A model generated the notes under the pieces. The model had not been told where the DNA came from. It was given only the letters and a program-made list of their open reading frames with translations, and searched no databases. The position numbers and the translations under genes are program-made. From Rhizobium sp. TH2 (lineage in GTDB: Bacteria > Pseudomonadota > Alphaproteobacteria > Rhizobiales > Rhizobiaceae), in contig NZ_CP062231.1 in assembly GCF_024707525.1 (NCBI RefSeq), forward strand, positions 310,001 to 374,000: a stretch of 64,000 nt of DNA. The letters are read 5' to 3'. Positions 36,468-45,133 of this stretch are shown in pieces; position 1 is the stretch's first letter; every line of letters starts with the position of its first letter.

Positions 36468-38060
36468 TCAATTCCGGCTGAAAATAAAACTCATGCGGGA
36501 GAAAAACACTAGCAAGATCAATAGGCTTTCCAGCAACCCGAAGTTAAGTGAGGGTAACAAGATGTGCCAGATTGGCGCAGTCCTGGGTGGCATGGTACCA
36601 TCGACCACTCCGACGGCGCCGAAGTCGAGGCCGGCCTGGATCCTGCCATAGCCGTCGATGATGGCGGAAATGCCGCTGTTGGAGTTGCGGATCACCGGAA
36701 GGCCGCTTTCGACGGCGCGAATTCGCGCCTGGTGGAAATGCTGCCATGGTCCCGGCGTGTAACCGAACCATCCGTCATTGGTGAGGTTGACGATCGCATC
36801 GGCCTCCTGTCCTTCCGCCGCGCCCTCTTCGGGAAAGATCACCTCATAGCAGATCAGCGGCAGCAGCCGGTTGCCATCCGGCGCCGTCAATATCTGGTGG
36901 CGTGGTGCTGCGCTGTAGCCGCCGGGAAACGCTGCTATCGCATTCAAACCCATGCTGTTCCAGAAGCTCTCGAAGGGCAGGTATTCACCGAAGGGCACGA
37001 GATGCACCTTGTCGGCGGCGGCGATGATCTGCCCCTGGGAGTCGATCATATAGGCGGAATTGTAATAGCGGGTGGGGGAGCCGCTGCCGTCGCTTTCGGT
37101 CCGCACCGCACCCGCGATCAGGATCTGGCCGTCCTCCAGCGCGTCCGCGATCCGCACCAGCGCGTCAGGGTTTTGCGTCAGGATGAACGGCACCGAGGTT
37201 TCAGGCCAGATCACGTAATCCGGGCGTTTCGCGCCTTCCCTGGGCGGCGCCGTCGTGAGCCGGATATGCTCCTCGAAAATCCGGCCCCGTTCATTGTCGT
37301 CGATCTTCGCGGCCTGGTCGATCATCGGCTGCACGATCCGGATCGTTCGCGGATCATTAACCTTCACGACATCCGAGGTGTTCAACCTGTAGGCGCCAAA
37401 TCCGAAATGCAGTGCTAGCAATGTAAGCGCGAGAAGGGTTGCAGGCCAGCGTCCGGGTCCTGTGACGACCAGCGCCGGCGCGGCAAAAACCAGAACCGCG
37501 AGGATGTTCATCGCATAGGTGCCGGTCACCGCCACCGATTGCATCAAGAGCGGGAAGGGCATCATCGAATAGCCCACCGAATTCCACGGAAAGCCCGTCA
37601 GCACGAACGCGCGCAACCATTCGGCAAGGCCGAAGGCGGCTCCGAACACCAGCAGCCGCGCAAAGCCGTCGGTCCAGACCAGGCGCGCGATGAAGGTCGC
37701 AAGGCCATAGAAGAGCGCGAGATAGGCAGGAAGACCCAGGATGGCGAGCGGCAAGGCCCAGGCGAATTCGTCGGCCTCCACGAGAAGCGCATTGCCCGTC
37801 CACCAGAGCCCGGCAACGAAATAGCCGAAGCCGAAGGCCCATCCGACCATGAAGGAAGGCAGGCGGCGGGCGATGAAGCCCCGGTCCGGGTCGCCCGCGG
37901 CACCATCGATCAGCCAGAGCAGGATGGGAAAGGAAATGAAGTTGACGGCGAAGATGCCGAAGGGTGGCTGGGCGAGGGTGGAAAAGGCGCCGGCGAGAAT
38001 GGCGATGAGGAACCGTTTGAAGCCCGAACTCAGCATGACATAGGCCGCGAACCGCTGCAT
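36468..38060 (-). CDS. lnt: Apolipoprotein N-acyltransferase
   Basis: 530 residues. About seven N-terminal membrane helices precede a periplasmic nitrilase-like domain (about 240-490). Catalytic elements are the Glu in VIWPETSVPF, Lys in VHLVPFGEYLPF and Cys in PLICYEVIFPE. It adds the third acyl chain to lipoproteins. The start at 38060 is favoured by alignment to rhizobial Lnt (MQRFAAYVMLSSG); a GTG two codons upstream also exists. Confidence 0.93.
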   Translation of the reverse strand: MQRFAAYVMLSSGFKRFLIAILAGAFSTLAQPPFGIFAVNFISFPILLWLIDGAAGDPDRGFIARRLPSFMVGWAFGFGYFVAGLWWTGNALLVEADEFAWALPLAILGLPAYLALFYGLATFIARLVWTDGFARLLVFGAAFGLAEWLRAFVLTGFPWNSVGYSMMPFPLLMQSVAVTGTYAMNILAVLVFAAPALVVTGPGRWPATLLALTLLALHFGFGAYRLNTSDVVKVNDPRTIRIVQPMIDQAAKIDDNERGRIFEEHIRLTTAPPREGAKRPDYVIWPETSVPFILTQNPDALVRIADALEDGQILIAGAVRTESDGSGSPTRYYNSAYMIDSQGQIIAAADKVHLVPFGEYLPFESFWNSMGLNAIAAFPGGYSAAPRHQILTAPDGNRLLPLICYEVIFPEEGAAEGQEADAIVNLTNDGWFGYTPGPWQHFHQARIRAVESGLPVIRNSNSGISAIIDGYGRIQAGLDFGAVGVVDGTMPPRTAPIWHILLPSLNFGLLESLLILLVFFSRMSFIFSRN

Positions 38061-38309
38061 GCACACTATCCCATTCCGCGCGAATCAGTCGAATTGCCGA
38101 AGTCTTGCAGGATTTCGCCGCATTTGTCCGCGAAATCTCCGTTCACGGGTCCAAAGACCGCATTAACGATAGCGTGGAAAAACCTGAGCCGGACCCGCGA
38201 AAATTAACCGGATGGCACCGGCAGGTGATGAATCTGCGCGCGACCAACAATTCGATCGATCCGACTCTAGGCCTACGGCGTTGAAGTCAGTATATCGAAA
38301 GCAAATTCC

Positions 38310-38324
38310 GGTCCGTTACGGACC
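38310..38324. promoter_or_regulatory. Perfect dyad before manC
   Basis: GGTCCG-TTA-CGGACC, extendable to GGTCCGT-T-ACGGACC, lies 20 bases upstream of the manC start, just before its GGAG. It may be an operator or a small 5' leader hairpin. Confidence 0.4.
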
Positions 38325-38344
38325 GCATGTGATTGGAGACATAG

Positions 38345-39769
38345 ATGGCAAATGGTCTGATCGTTCCGGTGATCCTGGCGGGCGGCAAGGGCACGCGGCT
38401 ATGGCCGATGTCGCGTTCGCAGCGGCCCAAGCAGTTCCTGGCGCTGACCGGCGATCTCAGCCTGTTCCAACTCACCCTCAAGCGGCTGGCGGACCCCGCG
38501 CGCTATGACAAGCCGATCGTGGTGACCAATGCGGAATACCGTTTCCTCGTTGCCGAGCAGGCGCAAGAGGCTGGCGTCGAACTCGAAGCCGTGCTGCTCG
38601 AACCCGTAGCGCGCAACACCGCGCCCGCCATTGCTGCTGCGTCCCTGATCGCCTCGCGCAACGAGCCGCGCCTCGTCCATGTGCTCGCTTCCGACCATAA
38701 TATTGCGCTCGACGATGCCTATCTCACCGCGATCGATACCGCCGCTGCCGCCGCCCGCGAAGGCCGGCTCGTCACATTCGGCATCACGCCCACTTCGCCC
38801 GCGACCGGATTCGGCTATGTCGAGGCCGGCGAGAAGGAGGCGACCGGCGCCCACCATGTCGCCCGTTTCGTCGAAAAGCCGAACGAGGACCGTGCCAAGG
38901 AAATGATCGCTTCCGGTAATTACTATTGGAACTCGGGCATGTTCCTGTTCGATTCCTCGGTCTTTCTGTCGGAATGTCGGGCGCTGGTTCCCGACGTGTT
39001 CAATGCCGCCGAGGCCTCGGTCAAATCAGCCCATGAGGATCTCGATTTCATCAGGCTGGGTGAGGAAGAATTCGCGGCTTCACCCGATATCTCGGTCGAC
39101 TATGCGATCTTCGAGAAGACCACGCTCGCCTCGGTCGTACCGTCGCCGATCCAGTGGTCGGACCTCGGTGCCTGGGACGCGGTGTGGAAGGAAAGTCCCA
39201 GTGACGACAACGGTAACGTCACACGCGGCCCGGTTAACCTGTTCAACGCGAAGAACTCCTTCGTGCTGTCGGAAGGCGCCCATGTCGCGGTCAACGGCGT
39301 CGAGGATGCCGTGGTGATCGTCTCGGAAGATGCCGTCTATGTCGGCAAGCTCTCGGATGCGCAGGATGTCGGCCGCGTTGTGAAAGAACTGGCAAAGAAC
39401 AAGGACACCGCCAAGCTCACCGAGGAGCATCGCACCAGCTATCGCCCCTGGGGCGGCTATTCGTCGATCCTGCAGGGCGAGCGCTTCCAGGTGAAGCGCC
39501 TGTTCGTCAAGCCGGGCAAGCAGCTGTCGCTGCAGAAGCACCATCACCGCTCCGAACACTGGATTGTCGTGCGCGGCACGGCCGAAGTGCAGATCGGCAA
39601 TACAGTCCAGATGCTGCGCGAGAACCAATCGGTCTATATCCCCCAGGGCGACGTTCACCGCCTCACCAATCCGGGCAAGATTCTGCTCGAACTGATCGAG
39701 GTGCAAACGGGATCCTATCTCGGCGAGGACGATATCATCCGTCTTGAGGATACGTTCGGAAGAGCCTGA
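38345..39769 (+). CDS. manC: Mannose-1-phosphate guanylyltransferase / mannose-6-phosphate isomerase
   Basis: 474 residues, bifunctional type II PMI-GMP. The N-terminal pyrophosphorylase (about 5-290) has the LAGGKGTRLWPMSRSQRPKQ motif and GFGYVEAG / FVEKPN. The C-terminal cupin isomerase (about 350-470) has GKQLSLQKHHHRSEHWIVV. It supplies GDP-mannose for polysaccharide or LPS synthesis. GGAG lies eight bases before the ATG. No polysaccharide genes are adjacent in this window. Confidence 0.92.
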   Translation: MANGLIVPVILAGGKGTRLWPMSRSQRPKQFLALTGDLSLFQLTLKRLADPARYDKPIVVTNAEYRFLVAEQAQEAGVELEAVLLEPVARNTAPAIAAASLIASRNEPRLVHVLASDHNIALDDAYLTAIDTAAAAAREGRLVTFGITPTSPATGFGYVEAGEKEATGAHHVARFVEKPNEDRAKEMIASGNYYWNSGMFLFDSSVFLSECRALVPDVFNAAEASVKSAHEDLDFIRLGEEEFAASPDISVDYAIFEKTTLASVVPSPIQWSDLGAWDAVWKESPSDDNGNVTRGPVNLFNAKNSFVLSEGAHVAVNGVEDAVVIVSEDAVYVGKLSDAQDVGRVVKELAKNKDTAKLTEEHRTSYRPWGGYSSILQGERFQVKRLFVKPGKQLSLQKHHHRSEHWIVVRGTAEVQIGNTVQMLRENQSVYIPQGDVHRLTNPGKILLELIEVQTGSYLGEDDIIRLEDTFGRA

Positions 39770-39777
39770 CTTCTTCG

Positions 39778-39999
39778 TCAGCCGTGATGCCAATGGTCGC
39801 GGTTGAACCACAGCCGCGGAGCGATATAGCCGATGATGACGGGTGTGAGCGCGAAGCTTGCGAGCACGGCAACCGGCAGCATCATCGCTGCCTCCCTGTT
39901 GAACGCGGGCACGTTGATGACGATGACGACGCCGATGCCGAATAGCACCGCATTGACGATCAGGGATACGAGGGCGGTCAGCCAGGCGCGTGTGGACAT
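39778..39999 (-). CDS. Small two-helix membrane protein
   Basis: 73 residues with two hydrophobic helices: about 6-28 (WLTALVSLIVNAVLFGIGVV) and 38-60 (MLPVAVLASFALTPVIIGYI). The tail is His-rich (FNRDHWHHG). GAGGAT precedes the ATG at 39999. No known family was recognised. It is convergent with manC (8-bp gap) and divergent from the MFS gene. Confidence 0.65.
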   Translation of the reverse strand: MSTRAWLTALVSLIVNAVLFGIGVVIVINVPAFNREAAMMLPVAVLASFALTPVIIGYIAPRLWFNRDHWHHG

Positions 40000-40160
40000 C
40001 GTGGGATCCTCGTGACACGATTTGATAAAACGCGCGGCTAAATCTTTTGTTCCAACCGAACACTTTGGCGTCAAATCGCACTTACCTTCCGGCCGGTCCA
40101 ATGCTAAACGACTGACCAATTAGGGGCTGGACCCCCAAGCCTTTCGTGAAGGAATTCATC

Positions 40161-41360
40161 ATGGCCGTGGCGGATCAGAGCGCGGGCTCCAGGTTTGGCA
40201 AGACGACGCTGTCGGTGATCATGGCGGTCAGCCTCTGCCATCTGATCAACGACATCATGCAGTCGCTGCTGTCGTCACTCTATCCCTTGTTCAAGACCAA
40301 TTACGATCTCGATTTCGTCCAGATCGGCCTCTTGACGCTCGCCTTTCAGGTCACGGCCTCACTGTTGCAGCCGATGGTCGGACTGGTCACCGATCGCTGG
40401 CCGATGCCCTATTCGCTGCCGGTCGGCATGGCGAGCACCTTCTTCGGCCTGATCGTGCTGGGCAATGCGCACAGCTTCGGATTTCTGGTGCTGGGCGCCT
40501 GCATGATCGGCTTCGGCTCGTCCGTGTTCCATCCGGAATCCTCGCGCATTGCCCGTCTTGCCTCGGGCGGCAGGCATGGCCTGGCGCAGTCTCTGTTTCA
40601 GGTCGGCGGCAATGCGGGCCAGGCGATCGGCCCACTTCTGGCTGCGTTTATCGTGTTGCCCTACGGCCAGAAGAGCGTCGCCTGGATCGCCGTCATCGCC
40701 CTTGCCGGCATGATGATCCTGACCTGGGTCGGACGATGGTTCATGGAGCACCGCCGCCAGCAGGCTTCGAAGCCGCCGGCAAGCCGCGCGCTGCCGCTGG
40801 AAAAAAATCGCGTGCTCTGGGCGTTGACTATCCTCGTCGTCCTGACAGCGACCAAGAACGTCTACATGTCCTCGATGGCAAGCTACTTCACCTTCTATAC
40901 GATCGAGAAGTTCGGCATGAGCATCGAGAACTCTCAGCTGATGCTGTTCCTGTTCCTCGGCGCAGCCGCCGTCGGCACGTTCATGGGCGGGCCGATCGGC
41001 GACCGGCTCGGCGCGCGTTTCGTGATCTGGTTCTCGATCCTCGGCGTCATTCCCTTCGCGCTGCTGCTGCCCTATGCCAACCTGTTCTGGACCTGCGTCC
41101 TCGTCGTGGTCATCGGCCTGATCTTCGCATCGGCCTTCTCGGCCATCGTCGTCTTCGCGCAGGAACTGGTGCCGGGCCGGGTCGGCATGATCGCCGGCAT
41201 ATTCTTCGGCCTTGCCTTCGGTGCGGGCGGATTGGGTGCCGCCGTGCTCGGCGTCTTCGCGGATTCGAAAGGCATCGAATGGGTCTTCCGCATGTCGTCC
41301 TACCTGCCGTTGCTCGGCCTGCTGACGATCCTGCTGCCGAAGCTGCCAGGGCATCGCTGA
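40161..41360 (+). CDS. MFS transporter, fosmidomycin-resistance (Fsr) family
   Basis: 399 residues with about 12 membrane helices. Fsr family features are SLCHLINDIMQSLLSSLYPL in helix 1 and SVFHPESSRIARLASGGRHG in the central loop. It is likely a drug or metabolite efflux pump of the inner membrane. The start at 40161 (MAVADQ) has GAAGGA at good spacing and is preferred over a start five codons earlier. It is convergent with the GGDEF gene. Confidence 0.9.
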   Translation: MAVADQSAGSRFGKTTLSVIMAVSLCHLINDIMQSLLSSLYPLFKTNYDLDFVQIGLLTLAFQVTASLLQPMVGLVTDRWPMPYSLPVGMASTFFGLIVLGNAHSFGFLVLGACMIGFGSSVFHPESSRIARLASGGRHGLAQSLFQVGGNAGQAIGPLLAAFIVLPYGQKSVAWIAVIALAGMMILTWVGRWFMEHRRQQASKPPASRALPLEKNRVLWALTILVVLTATKNVYMSSMASYFTFYTIEKFGMSIENSQLMLFLFLGAAAVGTFMGGPIGDRLGARFVIWFSILGVIPFALLLPYANLFWTCVLVVVIGLIFASAFSAIVVFAQELVPGRVGMIAGIFFGLAFGAGGLGAAVLGVFADSKGIEWVFRMSSYLPLLGLLTILLPKLPGHR

Positions 41361-41367
41361 TAGGATT

Positions 41368-43665
41368 TTAGCTGACCCGGTTCGTCTTGTTGCGTGAAGG
41401 GCCGGCGCCATCTGAAGCATAGGCCTCAACGCGGTCGCGGCCGCCGCCCTTGGCCGCATAGAGTGCTTCGTCGGCCTTGCGGACCAGCCCGGATGCCGGA
41501 TCGCCCTCGGCTGGAACAACTGTCGCCACGCCGGCGCTGATCGTCACCATGCCCGCGCGGCTTGCTTCATGCCGAAGATTGAGGCCGCGCACGCTTTCGC
41601 AGAGCCGCGTCGCAACCGCCAGGGCATCATCCGCCGTCGTGGCCGGTAGGATGATCGCCAGTTCCTCGCCGCCGTAGCGACAGGCGATGTCCGACGGGCT
41701 GCGGCAGGTGGCCCTCAGCACCCGGCCCAGGAAGCGAAGGCACTCGTCGCCCTGGGGATGGCCGTAACGGTCGTTGTAGTTCTTGAAGTGATCGACATCG
41801 ATAAGGATCAGGCTGAGCGGTTCTTTCGTGGATGCGGCATTGACCAGTTCGCGGTCCAGGGCTTCGTCGAAGGAACGACGGTTCATGAGGCCGGTCAGGC
41901 CGTCGGTCGCAGCCAGCGAGAGGAGCTTGAGATTCGTCTTCTTGATCTCTTCCTCCGCTCGCTTGCGATCGGTGATCTCGATCACCGTGCCTTCGAAATA
42001 GGCAGGCTTGCCGTCGTCGCCGGGCACCGTCCAGGCCGTCTCCGAGACCCATATGCGCTCGCGGGATTTGTGGCGGTATATCTCCGACACAAAATCGTTG
42101 ACCCGGCCGTCGCGCAGCATCAGGCGCTTGAAGTCCTCACGGCGCTGGGGATCGACATACCATTCGGCGGCGATATCCCCGACACCTTCGAGCAGTGCGG
42201 CTTCGCTGTCGTAGCCGTTGAGCTTCACGAGCGCGGGATTGGCCCGGAGCATCAGGCCATCGCTCGTCGAGCGGAAGATGCCAGCGACCGAATGGACGAA
42301 CAGCGCCTGGTATTCGGCAGCGCTCTTCACGGTCTCGATCTCGGCTTGCCGCTTCTCGGTGATGTCGGTGATCAGCAGCAGCAGGCCGTCGCTGACGATC
42401 GCGGCGCGGGACTGCAGCCAGCGACCATTGAACATCTGGAATGTGTTGACTGCCTCGCCGGTCGCGGCGCCGGCAACCCGGGTCACCCATGCATCGACTT
42501 CCGGTGCATTGATCAGGGCCTCGCCCATCGCGGCCGATGTGGAGACCAGATCCTTGAAGGCGGCGCCCGGTACCCTGAGATGCGCGGTGAGCGGAAAGAG
42601 TTGCCGGTAGCGATCGTTGCAATAAATCAGCCTGCCATCGCCACCGAACATCGCCATGCCGTCGTTCATGTTGTCGATGGCGGTCTGCAGCTTCGCCCGT
42701 GCGCCTTCGAGATCGCGCTTGAGGGCCTCGGTTTCCGTCACGTCCCTGTTATGCGTAATCAGCCCGATGAATTCGCCGTCATTGCCGAAGAGCGGCGCCT
42801 TCAGCGTCACCAGCTTCCGCTCCGTGCCATCGGGCAGAACAGCGGTCTGCTCGAGCGTCACGGCCTTGCGCGCCTCGACAATGGCCTCCTCATCGTGGCG
42901 AAACGTCTCGGCGACGCTCGCCGGATAGAAATCGAAATCGGTCTTGCCGGACAGCGCCTCCGCGCTGACGGCCCGCATGAGACGCGCAGTCGCCGGATTG
43001 GCGGCAATGAAGCGGCCCTCCCTGTCCTTGACGTTGAGGCTGTCGGGCAGCGCGTCGATGATCTTGCGGTAGATGAGATTGTCCTTCGCCATCTTCACGC
43101 TGATCCGGTCCTGGCGCAGCACGACGGCCGACAGGAAGGTTGCGAGGACCCGCATCACGGTCGTCATCAGGAAGCCCCACTCGGACAATTTCCCGAACGC
43201 CTGCATGGGCAGGAGAAGCGTAGAGAACAGTCCACTGACCGACGTGAGCACCGACAAGAGCGCGATTGTCGTGAACGAGGGATCCTTTCCGCGCCCCCTG
43301 ACATGAAAGAGGATGCCGAGTCCCGTTGCGATCATGATCGAGACGACACCGCTCAGCGCGCCGTCACCGCCCAGATAGATGCGGTAAACCGCCGCGATCA
43401 CCCCGGCGATGACCATCATCGGCCCGCCGATCAGCGCAGCCGCAGCCAGCAATGAGGTACGAAAATCGAAGCGGACGCCCGGGGCAAGTTCGACCGGCAT
43501 GGACATGACGATGATCGTGCCGCTGCCCATCGCAACCGCAAAGACGAAATCGCCGAGGCGCGGCCATGGCCAGGGGACGACATGGCGCAGGCAACTCCAT
43601 CCCGCGACGACGGCGCCGAGGATCGCAAAGCTCTGCAGGGTCGCAAGCCACAGGATCTGATCCAT
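41368..43665 (-). CDS. Membrane diguanylate cyclase with LytS-like and PAS domains
   Basis: 765 residues. The N-terminal 5TM-5TMR_LYT-type membrane module (1-180) is followed by three PAS-like domains (about 200-320, 330-450 and 455-580) and a GGDEF domain (about 590-750). The active-site motif is RYGGEELA (GGEEL), with Mg-binding Asp in LILIDVDHFKNYNDRYGH. It should make cyclic di-GMP. An RxxD inhibitory site is not evident upstream. The sensed signal is unknown. Confidence 0.9.
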   Translation of the reverse strand: MDQILWLATLQSFAILGAVVAGWSCLRHVVPWPWPRLGDFVFAVAMGSGTIIVMSMPVELAPGVRFDFRTSLLAAAALIGGPMMVIAGVIAAVYRIYLGGDGALSGVVSIMIATGLGILFHVRGRGKDPSFTTIALLSVLTSVSGLFSTLLLPMQAFGKLSEWGFLMTTVMRVLATFLSAVVLRQDRISVKMAKDNLIYRKIIDALPDSLNVKDREGRFIAANPATARLMRAVSAEALSGKTDFDFYPASVAETFRHDEEAIVEARKAVTLEQTAVLPDGTERKLVTLKAPLFGNDGEFIGLITHNRDVTETEALKRDLEGARAKLQTAIDNMNDGMAMFGGDGRLIYCNDRYRQLFPLTAHLRVPGAAFKDLVSTSAAMGEALINAPEVDAWVTRVAGAATGEAVNTFQMFNGRWLQSRAAIVSDGLLLLITDITEKRQAEIETVKSAAEYQALFVHSVAGIFRSTSDGLMLRANPALVKLNGYDSEAALLEGVGDIAAEWYVDPQRREDFKRLMLRDGRVNDFVSEIYRHKSRERIWVSETAWTVPGDDGKPAYFEGTVIEITDRKRAEEEIKKTNLKLLSLAATDGLTGLMNRRSFDEALDRELVNAASTKEPLSLILIDVDHFKNYNDRYGHPQGDECLRFLGRVLRATCRSPSDIACRYGGEELAIILPATTADDALAVATRLCESVRGLNLRHEASRAGMVTISAGVATVVPAEGDPASGLVRKADEALYAAKGGGRDRVEAYASDGAGPSRNKTNRVS

Positions 43666-43770
43666 GCGCAGGGTTTTCCATTTAATATGAGGAGACCCTA
43701 AAGCGCAGGTTTCAACGATTCCTTAATTTTTGACTGTCCGGGATCAGGGGTGGATTCCGAGGGTCGGTCT

Positions 43771-45120
43771 TTATGTAGTCCGTGCGCGCGCCACGGTCTC
43801 CCGCACCGCGCCAGCCAGCGTGGCGACCGACTCCTCAAGTTCCTCTTCGCTCGCATTGTAGGGCGGCGCGAGAATGATCGTGTCGCCAGCCGTGCCGCCG
43901 ACATTGCCGGTGCAGGGATAGCAGATCAGGCCCTTCTCCAGCGCCCGCCGGCCGATGACCGCATGCACCATCAGGTCCGGGTCGAATGGTCTTTTGGTGT
44001 CTGGATCGGCAACAATCTCGATGCCGATGAAATAGCCGCGCCCGCGTATGTCGCCGACTTCAGGCATATCGGAGAGTGCGGCGCGCAAGTCGTCGCGCAG
44101 CCGGGCGCCGCGCTTCAGCACATGGTCGAGCAGGCCGTCGCGTTCGATGATCGTCTGCACCGCGACGCCGGCCGCGCAGGCCGTCGTATGTCCGGTGAAC
44201 GTGTGGCCGGTCTGCACGCCGCCATGGGCCGCGACCAGCGCGTCATGGATCGCATCGGCATAAAGCGCCGCACCCAGCGGCACATAACCACCCGCGAGGC
44301 CCTTCGCCACGCTCATGATATCGGGAACCACGCCGTCCTGCTCCAGCGCCCGCCAGGTGCCGGTCCGACCGGAACCGCACATCACCTCGTCGCCGATAAC
44401 AAGCACGCCATGCCGCCGACAGACGGCCTGCACGGCCTTCGCATAACCTTGCGGCGCGGGCACCACGCCGCCGGCGGCACCGACAACGGGTTCGAAAATG
44501 AAGGCCGCGACCGTCTCCGGTCCGACGCGCAGGATCTCCGCCTCCAGCTCAACGGCGAGATGTGCCGCCAGTTGATCCGGCGCGACGCCCTCTAGCGGCC
44601 GATAGGCATTCGCCGAGGATACGAAGGAAACGTCTAGCAGCGAGCCCTCATAGGCTTCGCGCCGGGTCTTGAAGTCCGAGACCGAAAGCGCGCCCAGCGT
44701 ATTGCCATGCCATGACCGGCGCCGGGAAATGAACCGCCGGCGGGCCGTCTCGCCGCGCGCGGCGTGGTATTGCAGCGCGATCTTGAGGCAGCTCTCGACC
44801 GCTTCCGAACCCGATGACACGAACACCATCTGGCGAAAGTGACCGCCCGTGCGTTCGGTGATGATCGCCTGCAACTGGTCGCTGGCGTCGCTGGTGAAAT
44901 GGTAACGATAGGCATGCGCCACCTTCTCGTTCTGGATCCTCAGTGCTTCGTTGACCTCGGGATGCGCGTGCCCGAGGCAATAGACGGCCGGACCACCCGA
45001 TCCATCGAGATAGCGCTTGCCGTCGACGTCGAAGAGATAGCTGCCGCGGGCATAGGCCACACGCGGCAAACCATCCGTGGTGGGATTGTTGGCGGCGTTT
45101 GCGAGGTGTGACTGCGTCAT
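43771..45120 (-). CDS. Class III pyridoxal-phosphate aminotransferase
   Basis: 449 residues. The PLP Lys is in SVAKGLAGGYVPLGA. Others are VFVSSGSEAVESCLKIALQY, RSWHGNTLGALS and FEPVVGAAGGVVPAPQGYAK with VIGDEVMCGSGRTG. It belongs to the GABA/ornithine/beta-alanine-type subgroup (aspartate aminotransferase family protein in many annotations); the amino donor is not clear. GGGAAG precedes the ATG at 45120. The cyclase gene ends 13 bp upstream, so the three minus-strand genes may be cotranscribed. Confidence 0.88.
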   Translation of the reverse strand: MTQSHLANAANNPTTDGLPRVAYARGSYLFDVDGKRYLDGSGGPAVYCLGHAHPEVNEALRIQNEKVAHAYRYHFTSDASDQLQAIITERTGGHFRQMVFVSSGSEAVESCLKIALQYHAARGETARRRFISRRRSWHGNTLGALSVSDFKTRREAYEGSLLDVSFVSSANAYRPLEGVAPDQLAAHLAVELEAEILRVGPETVAAFIFEPVVGAAGGVVPAPQGYAKAVQAVCRRHGVLVIGDEVMCGSGRTGTWRALEQDGVVPDIMSVAKGLAGGYVPLGAALYADAIHDALVAAHGGVQTGHTFTGHTTACAAGVAVQTIIERDGLLDHVLKRGARLRDDLRAALSDMPEVGDIRGRGYFIGIEIVADPDTKRPFDPDLMVHAVIGRRALEKGLICYPCTGNVGGTAGDTIILAPPYNASEEELEESVATLAGAVRETVARARTT

Positions 45121-45133
45121 GCTCTTCCCGTTC

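Noticed and set aside
40359..41519. 386-codon minus-strand frame opposite the MFS gene
   Set aside because: Shadow rich in His, Asp and Gln with no domain; the MFS membrane helices on the plus strand are clear.
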